41,849 nt of DNA from Thioalkalivibrio sp. (GTDB taxonomy: Bacteria > Pseudomonadota > Gammaproteobacteria > Ectothiorhodospirales > Ectothiorhodospiraceae), in contig PULL01000138.1 in assembly GCA_003550945.1 (NCBI GenBank), forward strand, positions 1-41,849, written 5' to 3'. The notes under the pieces were generated by a model. That model saw only the letters and a program-made list of their open reading frames with translations, searched no databases and had not been told where the DNA came from. The translations under genes were made by a program, and so were the position numbers. Positions within the stretch are counted from its first letter, which is position 1. Each line of letters opens with the position of its first letter. Shown here in pieces: positions 15,829 through 26,519 of the stretch.

Positions 15829-15861
15829 GTCGCCTCCCCTGTGTTATCGAAGAGGGCCTGC

Positions 15862-16080
15862 ATGGCGAAGGAAGACGAGATCGAACTCGAGGGAACGATC
15901 GTGGAAACGCTGCCGAACACGATGTTCCGCGTCGAACTGGAGAACGGGCACGTGATCACCGCCCACATCTCCGGAAAGATGCGCAAGCACTACATCCGCA
16001 TTCTGCGCGGCGACAAGGTCATCGTGCAGATGACTCCGTACGATCTCACGAAGGGCCGCATCGTCTACCGCAACAAGTGA
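15862..16080 (+). CDS. infA: translation initiation factor IF-1
   Basis: IF-1 is a small OB-fold protein that binds the ribosomal A site during initiation. It has exactly the usual 72 residues from ATG 15862, beginning MAKEDEIELEGTIVETLPN and ending in the family signature MTPYDLTKGRIVYRNK. GAGGG lies just upstream. The open frame begins earlier but that part is not conserved. It converges on clpA with a 30-bp gap, the same neighbourhood as in Pseudomonas. Confidence 0.98.
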   Translation: MAKEDEIELEGTIVETLPNTMFRVELENGHVITAHISGKMRKHYIRILRGDKVIVQMTPYDLTKGRIVYRNK

Positions 16081-16110
16081 GCGGGTCCGGGCCAGCCGGA
16101 CCCTCCCGCC

Positions 16111-18390
16111 TCAGGAAACGGCCGGTTCGCGGATGTCGAGTTCCAGCCCGGCCTCGCCGACCCTGACCACCACTTCCCCGCCGCCCCTGACCAGCCGGCC
16201 GAACAGCAGCTCTTCGGCCAACGGCTTCTTGATGTGTTCCTGCAGCGTGCGGGCCATCGGCCGCGCACCCATCTTCACGTCGTAGCCGTGCTCCGCGAGC
16301 CACGCGCGGGCTTCCGGGGTTACCGTCAGCACCACCTTCTTCTCGTCCAGCTGGGCCTGCAGCTGCACCAGGAACTTGTCGACCACGCCGAGGATCGTGA
16401 CCTCGTCGAGTGCGCCAAACTGGATGATGCCGTCGAGCCGGTTGCGGAATTCCGGACTGAACGTGCGCTTGAGAACTTCCATCGCGTCGGTGGAGTGATC
16501 CTGCTGGGTGAAGCCCATCGAGGGCCGGCTGGCCATCTCCGCGCCGACGTTGCTGGTCATCACCACGATCACGTTGCGGAAGTCGACCTTGCGGCCATTG
16601 GTGTCGGTCAGGGTTCCGTGATCCATCACCTGCAGCAGCAGGTTGAACACGTCCGGATGCGCCTTCTCGATCTCGTCGAGCAGCAGCACCGCGTGGGGAT
16701 GCTTCAGGATCGCGTCGGTGAGCAGGCCGCCTTCGTCATAGCCCACATAGCCTGGGGGCGCGCCGATCAGGCGCGACACCGTGTGCCGCTCCATGTATTC
16801 CGACATGTCGAAGCGCACCAGTTCGATGCCAAGAATGCGCGCAAGCTGCTTGGTGACTTCGGTCTTGCCGACACCGGTCGGGCCGGTAAACAGGAACGAG
16901 CCGATCGGCTTCTCCTGGTCGGCGAGGCCTGAGCGGGCCATCTTGATCGCAGTGGCCAGGCTTTCGATCGCCGGGTCCTGCCCGAACACCACCATCTTCA
17001 GGTTCCGCTCGAGGTTGCGGAGCACCTCGACGTCGCTGGTGGAAACCGACTTCGGCGGGATGCGGGCGATCTTCGCGACGATGGCCTCGATGTCCTGCAC
17101 GCCGATCGTCTTGCGGCGGTTTCGGGACGGCTGCAGCTGTCGGTTCGCGCCGGCCTCGTCGATCAGGTCGATCGCCTTATCCGGAAGGAAACGGTCGGTG
17201 ATGTAGCGGTCCGCGAGTTCCGCCGCGGCCCGCAGCGCCGGACGCGTGAAGCGCACGTTGTGATGGGCTTCGAAACGCGACTTCAGGCCCGACAGGATCT
17301 GGAAGGTCTCGTCGACCGACGGCTCCGGCACGTCGATCTTCTGGAAACGCCGCGCCAGCGCACGGTCCTTCTCGAAAATGCCCCGGTATTCCTGGTAGGT
17401 GGTGGACCCGATGCACTTCAGCTCGCCGCTGGCGAGCATCGGCTTGATCAGGTTGGAGGCGTCCATCACCCCGCCCGAAGCGGCGCCGGCACCAATGATG
17501 GTGTGAATCTCGTCGATGAACAGCACGGCGCCGGGCTGGCGCTTCAACTGGGCAAGCACCCCTTTCAGACGCTTCTCGAAATCGCCTCGGTACTTGGTGC
17601 CGGCCACCAGCGCGCCCAGGTCGAGCGCGTAGACTGTTGCCTTCTCGATCGCCTCCGGCACCTCGTGGTCGACGATGCGCTTGGCCAGACCTTCGGCGAT
17701 CGCGGTCTTTCCAACGCCGGCCTCGCCGACCAGCAGCGGATTGTTCTTCCGCCTCCGGCAAAGAATCTGGATGGTCCGCTCGATTTCGTGCTCGCGCCCG
17801 ATCAGCGGGTCGATCTCGTCCCGGGCCGCTCGCGCGTTCAGGTTGGTCGCATACAGCGTGAGCGCGTTCTGCTTCGGCTCCCCTTCCTCCCCGGAAGCTC
17901 CCCCCGGCCCGGCGGATTCGCCGGCACCCGGCTGGCCCTGCGCGGGATCCTCGTCGGCCACCTTCGAAATCCCGTGCGAGATGTAGTTGACCACGTCGAG
18001 GCGCTGGATGTCCTGTTGGGCGAGCAGGTGCAGCGCGTGGCTGTCCTGTTCCCCGAACAGCGCGACCAGCACGTTCGCGCCGCTGACCTCCTTGCGACCG
18101 CTGGACTGCACGTGGAACACCGCGCGCTGCAATACCCGTTGGAAACCCAGCGTGGGTTGCGTTTCGCGCCCGTCCCGCGGCGGAATCCGCGGCGTGTTCG
18201 CATCCAGCCAGGTGTCGAGTTCGGTCCGGATCCGCTCCAGATCCGCACCGCAGGCCCGCAGCACGGTCGCGGCGCTGGGGTTGGAGATCAGTGCGAGCAG
18301 GAGGTGTTCGACGGTCACGAATTCGTGCCGCTTCTCCCGGGCATCCTTGAACACCAGGTTCAGACTGAATTCGAGTTCGCGGTCGAGCAT
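16111..18390 (-). CDS. clpA: ATP-dependent Clp protease ATPase subunit ClpA
   Basis: This hexameric AAA+ unfoldase feeds substrates to ClpP. It has 759 residues. The N-domain (1-145) docks ClpS. After a Gly/Glu-rich linker (146-175), the first AAA+ module carries GEAGVGKT (222-229) and LFIDEIHT. The second carries GPTGVGKT (503-510) and LLLDEIEKAH. The ClpP-docking tripeptide, IGL in E. coli, is MGF here (625-627), a conservative change. The C-terminal GYDVKMGARPMARTLQEHIKKPLAEELLFG is typical ClpA. It begins 4 bp after clpS, as an operon. clpP is not in the window. Confidence 0.97.
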   Translation of the reverse strand: MLDRELEFSLNLVFKDAREKRHEFVTVEHLLLALISNPSAATVLRACGADLERIRTELDTWLDANTPRIPPRDGRETQPTLGFQRVLQRAVFHVQSSGRKEVSGANVLVALFGEQDSHALHLLAQQDIQRLDVVNYISHGISKVADEDPAQGQPGAGESAGPGGASGEEGEPKQNALTLYATNLNARAARDEIDPLIGREHEIERTIQILCRRRKNNPLLVGEAGVGKTAIAEGLAKRIVDHEVPEAIEKATVYALDLGALVAGTKYRGDFEKRLKGVLAQLKRQPGAVLFIDEIHTIIGAGAASGGVMDASNLIKPMLASGELKCIGSTTYQEYRGIFEKDRALARRFQKIDVPEPSVDETFQILSGLKSRFEAHHNVRFTRPALRAAAELADRYITDRFLPDKAIDLIDEAGANRQLQPSRNRRKTIGVQDIEAIVAKIARIPPKSVSTSDVEVLRNLERNLKMVVFGQDPAIESLATAIKMARSGLADQEKPIGSFLFTGPTGVGKTEVTKQLARILGIELVRFDMSEYMERHTVSRLIGAPPGYVGYDEGGLLTDAILKHPHAVLLLDEIEKAHPDVFNLLLQVMDHGTLTDTNGRKVDFRNVIVVMTSNVGAEMASRPSMGFTQQDHSTDAMEVLKRTFSPEFRNRLDGIIQFGALDEVTILGVVDKFLVQLQAQLDEKKVVLTVTPEARAWLAEHGYDVKMGARPMARTLQEHIKKPLAEELLFGRLVRGGGEVVVRVGEAGLELDIREPAVS

Positions 18391-18394
18391 GGGA

Positions 18395-18718
18395 TCAGGC
18401 CTCCTCCATCGAGCAGAGCAGCGGGTGCTTGTGATGCCGGGCGTACTCGTTCACCTGGGCCACCTTGGTTTCGGCGACGTCGCGGCTGAAAATGCCGCAG
18501 ACCCCTTTGCCACGGGTATGCACGTGCAGCATGATGCGCGTGGCCTTCTCCCGGTCCATCCCGAAGAACGTCTCCAGGACCTCCACCACGAACTCCATCG
18601 GCGTGTAGTCGTCGTTCATCAATACCACCTTGAACCTCCGCGGCGGCTTGAGTTCCGGACGGGCCTCGTCGACGGCGATCGATTCGTCCCGGGTTGGCCT
18701 GTGCTTCGAGTCACTCAT
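18395..18718 (-). CDS. clpS: ClpA adaptor protein ClpS
   Basis: ClpS recognises N-degron residues (Leu, Phe, Tyr, Trp) and hands such proteins to ClpAP. It has 107 residues. A flexible N-terminal extension (about 1-25) precedes the core RRFKVVLMNDDYTPMEFVVE. The pocket residues that grip the alpha-amino group in E. coli (Asn34, Asp35, His66) correspond to Asn35, Asp36 and His67 (LHVHTRGKGVCG). It overlaps no gene and leads into clpA after 4 bp. The cspD gene that often lies upstream in gammaproteobacteria is missing; only 87 bp separate clpS from icd. Confidence 0.97.
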   Translation of the reverse strand: MSDSKHRPTRDESIAVDEARPELKPPRRFKVVLMNDDYTPMEFVVEVLETFFGMDREKATRIMLHVHTRGKGVCGIFSRDVAETKVAQVNEYARHHKHPLLCSMEEA

Positions 18719-18805
18719 GAGTCGCTTTCGGCGTTTCCGACATCCTGACCTGCATCTTCATCGAGTCCCGGGGGCCGGGCCAAAATACCGCAGTAGGCAT
18801 CCCCC

Positions 18806-20068
18806 TTAACCACCCATGTGTTCGACCACTGCCGCGCCGAAGCCGGAGCAGGAGACGGGTTCGACACCGTCGAGCAGCCGCGCGAAATCATAGGTGACGG
18901 TGCGCGCGCTGATCGCGCCGGACATGCCTTCCACGACCAGATCGGCCGCCTCGATCCAACCCATGTGCCGCAGCATCATCTCCGCAGACAGGATCAGCGA
19001 GCCGGGGTTCACCTTGTCCTGCCCGGCGTAGCGCGGCGCGGTTCCGTGGGTGGCCTCGAACATTGCCACCGTGTCGGACAGGTTCGCGCCGGGCGCGATA
19101 CCGATACCGCCGACCTGCGCAGCCAGCGCGTCCGAGATGTAGTCGCCGTTCAGGTTGAGCGTCGCGATCACGTCGTACTCTGCGGGGCGCAGCAGGATCT
19201 GCTGCAGGAACGCGTCGGCGATCACGTCCTTGATCACGATTTCGCGCCCGGTGCGCGGGTTTTCGAAGCTGCACCAGGGTCCGCCGTCGATCTCTTCGGC
19301 GCCGAACTCTTCCTGCGCCAGTTCGTAGCCCCAGTTCTTGAAGGCGCCTTCGGTGAATTTCATGATATTGCCCTTGTGCACCAGCGTGACCGAAGCCCGG
19401 TCGTTGTCGATCGCGTACTGGATCGCCTTGCGAACGAGGCGCCTGGTGCCCTCGCTGGAGACCGGCTTCACCCCCAGCCCGGCGGTGTTCGGGAATCGGA
19501 TCTTGGTGACCCCCATTTCGTTCTGCAGGAAGTCGATCACCTTGCGGACTTCATCGCTGCCCGCTTCCCATTCGATTCCGGCGTAGATGTCCTCGGAATT
19601 CTCCCGGAAAATCACCATGTCGGTCTTTTCGGGCTCCTTCAACGGACTCGGGGTGCCGGCGTAGTAGCGCACCGGGCGCAGACAGACGTACAGATCGAGC
19701 TGCTGGCGCAGCGCCACGTTCAGCGAGCGGATTCCTCCGCCCACCGGCGTGGTCAGCGGGCCCTTGATGGACACGACGAATTCGCGAACTGCGTCAAGGG
19801 TCTCCGCCGGCAGCCAGGTGTTGGCCCCGTATACGCTGTTCGCCTTCTCCCCGGCGTAGATTTCCATCCAGGCGATGCTGCGCTTGCCGCCATAGGCCTT
19901 CTCGACCGCGGCATCGATCACGCTGCGCATCACCGGCGTGATGTCGACGCCGATCCCGTCGCCCTCGATGAAGGGGATGATCGGGCGATCGGGCACCTGC
20001 ATCGTGCCATCGCTGGCAACGCCAATCCGTTCAGCGTCGGAAGGAATCTTGATGTGTTCGTAGGCCAT
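18806..20068 (-). CDS. icd: isocitrate dehydrogenase, NADP-dependent
   Basis: This enzyme oxidatively decarboxylates isocitrate to 2-oxoglutarate. I start it at ATG 20068 (420 residues) with GGAG 5 bp before it; E. coli Icd has 416. The phosphorylation/substrate serine is Ser115 in GGIRSLNVALRQ. FPNTAGLGVKPVSSEGTRRLVR and LVHKGNIMKFTEGAF match the E. coli-type enzyme. The NADP-selecting set is present: HGTAPRYAGQDKVNP (Arg for E. coli Lys344, Tyr345 kept) and VTYDFARL (Tyr391, Arg395 equivalents). It should be NADP-specific. No aceK kinase gene is nearby. Confidence 0.97.
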   Translation of the reverse strand: MAYEHIKIPSDAERIGVASDGTMQVPDRPIIPFIEGDGIGVDITPVMRSVIDAAVEKAYGGKRSIAWMEIYAGEKANSVYGANTWLPAETLDAVREFVVSIKGPLTTPVGGGIRSLNVALRQQLDLYVCLRPVRYYAGTPSPLKEPEKTDMVIFRENSEDIYAGIEWEAGSDEVRKVIDFLQNEMGVTKIRFPNTAGLGVKPVSSEGTRRLVRKAIQYAIDNDRASVTLVHKGNIMKFTEGAFKNWGYELAQEEFGAEEIDGGPWCSFENPRTGREIVIKDVIADAFLQQILLRPAEYDVIATLNLNGDYISDALAAQVGGIGIAPGANLSDTVAMFEATHGTAPRYAGQDKVNPGSLILSAEMMLRHMGWIEAADLVVEGMSGAISARTVTYDFARLLDGVEPVSCSGFGAAVVEHMGG

Positions 20069-20105
20069 GGCTGCTCCAGGGGTCGCGAGTGGGATGATCG
20101 GCCGG

Positions 20106-20111
20106 ATTATA
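20106..20111 (-). promoter_or_regulatory. -10 element of the icd promoter
   Basis: The minus strand reads TATAAT, a perfect consensus, 37 bp upstream of the icd ATG. No good TTGACA-like box sits at 16-18 bp, so activation or an alternative -35 may be involved. The plus-strand complement also contains TATAGT, which could serve divergent nudJ. Confidence 0.45.
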
Positions 20112-20212
20112 GTAACGATGATGGCGATACACGGCACCCCGACGGCGCGTGCCGGTCGCGCTATCATGCGCGGCATGAGTGTATCGTTTCCATCCGCCGC
20201 CCCGCGCAGGCC

Positions 20213-20671
20213 ATGACCGACCGGCTGCGCTGCCACGTCACCGTCGCCGCGGTGATCGCCGATGCCGGACGCTATCTGTTCGTGGAAGAACGGATTCAGG
20301 GACGGCGCGTGCTGAACCAGCCGGCCGGCCATCTCGAGGCGGGCGAGGACCTTCTGCAGGCCATCGTGCGGGAGGTTCGCGAGGAAACGGGCCTGGATTT
20401 CCTGCCCGAATCGTGGCTCGGCTGTGACCTGCTGCGGCTTCCCGATGACGCGGTGACCCTGCGCATTGCGTTCACCGGCGAGACCCGGCCGCTGGCCGTG
20501 CCCATTGCGAGAGACCCGGTGATCGTCGCCACACACTGGCTCACGCCGGCCGAGGCGGTCGCGCGGTACTCGCTGCGCAGCCCCCTGGTGCAGCGATCCC
20601 TCCAGCGCTTCGAGGCTGGCGTACGGCTGCCTCTGGAGAGCCTTGGCGGGCTCGTGCCCGACCGGGCATGA
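20213..20671 (+). CDS. nudJ: NUDIX hydrolase, phosphatase NudJ-like
   Basis: NudJ-type enzymes hydrolyse thiamine pyrophosphate pathway intermediates and nucleoside di/triphosphates. The protein has 152 residues from ATG 20213. The Nudix box is complete at residues 39-61: G at 39, E at 45, then REVREETGL. The position directly before mnmA and opposite icd is the same as in E. coli (nudJ-mnmA-hflD), which supports the specific name over other Nudix families. The stop overlaps the mnmA ATG by four bases (ATGA). The same frame is open far upstream across icd, but that part is antisense and non-coding. Confidence 0.9.
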   Translation: MTDRLRCHVTVAAVIADAGRYLFVEERIQGRRVLNQPAGHLEAGEDLLQAIVREVREETGLDFLPESWLGCDLLRLPDDAVTLRIAFTGETRPLAVPIARDPVIVATHWLTPAEAVARYSLRSPLVQRSLQRFEAGVRLPLESLGGLVPDRA

Positions 20672-21780
20672 CCCGGGCGCCGAAAGTCATGCTGGGCCTG
20701 TCCGGCGGCGTCGATTCGGCGCTCGCGGGGGCACGCCTGATCGAGGCCGGCTACCGCGTCGAAGGCCTGTTCATGAAGAACTGGGAGGACGACGACGAAC
20801 CCGGCTACTGCGCGGCCGAGGCCGACCTGGCGATGGCCCGGGAGGTCGCTGACACCCTCGGGATCCCACTGCACAAGGCGAATTACGCGGCCGACTACTG
20901 GCAGCGGGTGTTCGCGCAGTTTCTTGCCGAGTACGAGGCGGGCCGGACGCCAAACCCCGACATTCTGTGCAACCGCGAAATCAAGTTTCCCGCACTCGTG
21001 GATCACGCCCGCAGGTTGGGCGCCGAACACGTCGCCACCGGCCACTACGCCGAGGTCCGGCACGACCCCGACGCATCCAGCCTGCTTCGCGCGGCCGACG
21101 CCGAAAAGGACCAGACCTATTTCCTCTGCCGCATCACCCAGGACCAGCTCCGCCCCGCGCTCTTCCCGCTCGGCCCGCTGCTGAAGAGCGAGGTCCGCCG
21201 CGAAGCGCAGGCGCTCGGGCTCCCCAACTTTGCGCGCAAGGACAGTACCGGCATCTGTTTTATCGGTGAGCGGCGGTTCCGGGACTTCCTCGCGCGCTAC
21301 CTGCGCGCAGCCGAGGGGGAAATCCGAACTCCCGAAGGCCAACTGCTGGGCACCCACCTGGGCCTGATGTTCTACACGCTGGGGCAGCGGCAGGGACTGG
21401 GCATCGGCGGCGTCGCGGGAAGCGGGGAATCCCCCTGGTACGTGGTGGACAAGGACACGGCGCGCAACCGGCTGATCGTCGCGCAGGGCGCGGATCACCC
21501 CCTGCTGCAGAGCCGCGCGTTGACCACCGAGGCGCCACACTGGATCCGGCGCCCGGCAACCGCCGGCGCGACGCTGCTGGCCCGGATCCGGCATCGTCAG
21601 CCGTTGCAGCTGGCGCGCATCACCGGCGGAGACAGCGCTTCCCTGGAAGTCAGTTTCGATGTGCCGCAGAGAGCGGTCACGCCCGGACAGTCGATCGTGT
21701 TCTACGATGGCCGGGAATGCCTCGGCGGGGCGGTGATCGCCACCCGATCACGCGAGCCGGCGAATCCAGTTCCGGTATAG
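20668..21780 (+). CDS. mnmA: tRNA-specific 2-thiouridylase MnmA
   Basis: MnmA inserts sulfur at C2 of wobble uridine 34 in tRNA-Lys, -Glu and -Gln. It has 370 residues. The PP-loop SGGVDS lies at 12-17. The catalytic cysteines are Cys101 (TPNPDILCNREIKF) and Cys197 (DSTGICFIGER), and GHYAEV and YFLCRITQDQL are family motifs. The ATG overlaps the nudJ stop. A second in-frame ATG at codon 8 is possible, but the first gives the coupled arrangement. hflD follows after 45 bp. Confidence 0.97.
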   Translation: MTRAPKVMLGLSGGVDSALAGARLIEAGYRVEGLFMKNWEDDDEPGYCAAEADLAMAREVADTLGIPLHKANYAADYWQRVFAQFLAEYEAGRTPNPDILCNREIKFPALVDHARRLGAEHVATGHYAEVRHDPDASSLLRAADAEKDQTYFLCRITQDQLRPALFPLGPLLKSEVRREAQALGLPNFARKDSTGICFIGERRFRDFLARYLRAAEGEIRTPEGQLLGTHLGLMFYTLGQRQGLGIGGVAGSGESPWYVVDKDTARNRLIVAQGADHPLLQSRALTTEAPHWIRRPATAGATLLARIRHRQPLQLARITGGDSASLEVSFDVPQRAVTPGQSIVFYDGRECLGGAVIATRSREPANPVPV

Positions 21781-21825
21781 TATTGCCCCGATTGACCCCG
21801 CCCCCAACTGCGAGACACGCGACCC

Positions 21826-22455
21826 TTGGAGCGCAGCGACTACAACCGGGCCCTCGCCCTTGCGGCCATCTTCCAGACTGCCTTGCTGGTGAAGGATCTC
21901 GCGTGGCGTGGTCACTGCGACGATCACGAGTTCGAGATCATGATCGGCAGCCTGTTCGCCTTCGACGTGGAAACACCGCCTGAGATTTATCGCGGCGAGG
22001 CCAACCTGCGCGCCGGGCTGGAGCGCATCGAGGTGCAGCTGAAATCCGGCGGCAAGCCCCCGGACATGGAGATCACCCGTTACGCGATCGGGCTGATCTT
22101 CCTGGAGCGCAAGCTGCAGGCGCGCTCCGACATGCTGGCCGCGCTCGGTGACGGCCTGAAGGCGGCAGAACGACAGGTCGAATATTTCGATCTGTCTCAC
22201 GAGAGCGTGATCGCCCGCCTCGCCGAGGTGTACCAGGAAACGATTTCCCGACTTGGCCCGCGCATCATCGTGCAGGGCGAGCAGACCCATCTCTCGAACC
22301 CGAATGTTGCGGCACGTATACGGGCCACGCTGCTGGCCGGCATCCGCGCCGCCGTGCTCTGGCGCCAGGCCGGAGGTTCACGCTGGAAACTGCTGTTCGG
22401 GCGCAACCGTCTGATCCAGGAAGCGCGCGATCTGCTGCACCGACTCAACACCTGA
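21826..22455 (+). CDS. hflD: HflD lysogenization regulator homologue
   Basis: HflD is a membrane-associated helical protein that in E. coli binds the lambda CII activator; its housekeeping role is unclear. It has 209 residues. I start it at TTG 21826, because the N-terminus ERSDYNRALALAAIFQTA then aligns with E. coli HflD; the next in-frame ATG would remove the conserved core. The segment RATLLAGIRAAVLWRQAGG is the strongest family match, together with GLIFLERKL and LGPRI. Neighbouring mnmA supports it. In E. coli purB comes next; here it is acnA, 17 bp downstream. Confidence 0.93.
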   Translation: MERSDYNRALALAAIFQTALLVKDLAWRGHCDDHEFEIMIGSLFAFDVETPPEIYRGEANLRAGLERIEVQLKSGGKPPDMEITRYAIGLIFLERKLQARSDMLAALGDGLKAAERQVEYFDLSHESVIARLAEVYQETISRLGPRIIVQGEQTHLSNPNVAARIRATLLAGIRAAVLWRQAGGSRWKLLFGRNRLIQEARDLLHRLNT

Positions 22456-22472
22456 CCCCCAGGACCGACATC

Positions 22473-25223
<2,751 letters not shown>

Positions 25224-25379
25224 GCGTGAACGGGCCGTCCGGCACGGTCCGGATCGGATGTTTTTGCTCGACAAGGATGCAGGCGGCCAGCCTCTGGCCC
25301 CTGGGGACGCCCCGACGCCCGATCGGCGAGAGGGCTTCGTGATCATCACGGGTTAGGGACTTGGGGAGAAGGTTGCACG
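25224..25379 (+). promoter_or_regulatory. acnA-efflux spacer with palindrome
   Basis: This 156-bp gap precedes the second efflux operon. Near its start is a bulged hairpin (about 25233-25250), with TTTTT some 10 bp later, a weak terminator candidate for acnA. At 25338-25350, CGTGAT and ATCACG form an inverted repeat around a single C, 30 bp before the adaptor ATG and next to its GGAGAAGG ribosome binding site. It is a possible operator. Confidence 0.4.
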
Positions 25380-26513
25380 ATGAAAGAATGGGCGCGTTTT
25401 GCAACCCTTGCAGCGGCGTTGGCCACCCTCCTGACCGCTTGTGGCGGGGGCGGCCCAGGCGAGCCACCTGCCGGACCACCGCCATCGGTTACCGTCATTC
25501 AACTCGAGACCGAGCCGGTGACCGAGACGCGGGAATACATAGGCCGCGTGACTGCCGCCGAGCGGGTCGATCTGCGCGCACGCGTGCAGGGGTTCCTGCA
25601 GGAAGTCACATTCACCGAGGGTCGCCGTGTCGAAGCGGGCGATCTTTTGTTCCGGATCGAACCCGACGCCTACCAGGCCGCGGTTGCCCAGCGCCAGGCC
25701 GACGTCGAAAGGGCACGGGCGGAAGCCACCAATGCCGAGGCACAGCTGCGTCGGGCCGAGGAATTGTTGCGAACCAACGACATCTCGCGAGCGCGCGCCG
25801 ACGAACTGCGCGCCGCGGCAACCGTAACCGCTGCCGGCATCTCACAGGCGGAGGCGGCGCTGAAAGCGGCACAGCTGAACCTCGACTACACCCAGATCCA
25901 CGCACCGATCTCCGGACGAATCGGACTCTCCCGGTACACCGTGGGCAACCTGATCGGCCCCGAATCCGGGGTGCTCGCAACCCTCGTGCAGCACGACCCG
26001 ATTTTCGTCCAGTTCCCGATGACCCAAAGTGAACTCCTCGCTCACCGCCGGGAAGCCCAGGACCTGGGCGAAGATGCGTCGACCGCTATGATTCAGTTGC
26101 AGCTCGCCGATGGGAGTCGGTACGAACACGAAGGCCGGCTCGACTTCATCGATGTGACCGTCGATCCGGGTACCGACACGGTGCTGTTGCGGTCCCGGCT
26201 TGCGAACCCGGACGGCCTGCTTGTGCCAGGGCAGTTCGTCGCCGTGGTCGTCCGGAGCGGCGAGCCCGAGATGGGTCTGCTTGTCCCGCAATCGGCGCTG
26301 CAGATGGATCAGCTGGGCCTTTCCGTGCTGGTGCTGGACCAGGAAGACCGCGTACAGGTTCGCCGAATCATTGCTGGCCAGCAGGTGGGGGCGCGCGTGG
26401 TGGCCCGCTCCGGGCTGGCGCCCGGAGACCGGGTTGTCGTCGAGGGCGTGCAGAAGGTGCGGCCCGGTCAGGCCGTAACCGCGACACCCTGGCAACCCCC
26501 GAGCCGGGACTGA
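25380..26513 (+). CDS. RND efflux periplasmic adaptor lipoprotein (second system)
   Basis: This is a membrane fusion protein of the AcrA/MexA family, 377 residues. A signal peptide ends in the lipobox LLTAC (Cys21), followed by a Gly/Pro linker. The core shows the lipoyl half-motif YIGRVTAAERVDLRARVQG, an Ala/Glu/Arg alpha-hairpin (about 95-160), the second lipoyl half (YTQIHAPISGRIG), a barrel (VPGQFVAVVVRSG) and a membrane-proximal domain. GGAGAAGG lies 8 bp before the ATG. The pump gene follows after 6 bp. No TolC-like channel gene accompanies it, as is also the case for the first system in view. Confidence 0.95.
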   Translation: MKEWARFATLAAALATLLTACGGGGPGEPPAGPPPSVTVIQLETEPVTETREYIGRVTAAERVDLRARVQGFLQEVTFTEGRRVEAGDLLFRIEPDAYQAAVAQRQADVERARAEATNAEAQLRRAEELLRTNDISRARADELRAAATVTAAGISQAEAALKAAQLNLDYTQIHAPISGRIGLSRYTVGNLIGPESGVLATLVQHDPIFVQFPMTQSELLAHRREAQDLGEDASTAMIQLQLADGSRYEHEGRLDFIDVTVDPGTDTVLLRSRLANPDGLLVPGQFVAVVVRSGEPEMGLLVPQSALQMDQLGLSVLVLDQEDRVQVRRIIAGQQVGARVVARSGLAPGDRVVVEGVQKVRPGQAVTATPWQPPSRD

Positions 26514-26519
26514 CAGGCC

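Noticed and set aside
18818..20212. Upstream extension of the nudJ frame across icd
   Set aside because: This part is antisense to icd. The Nudix protein is complete from ATG 20213.
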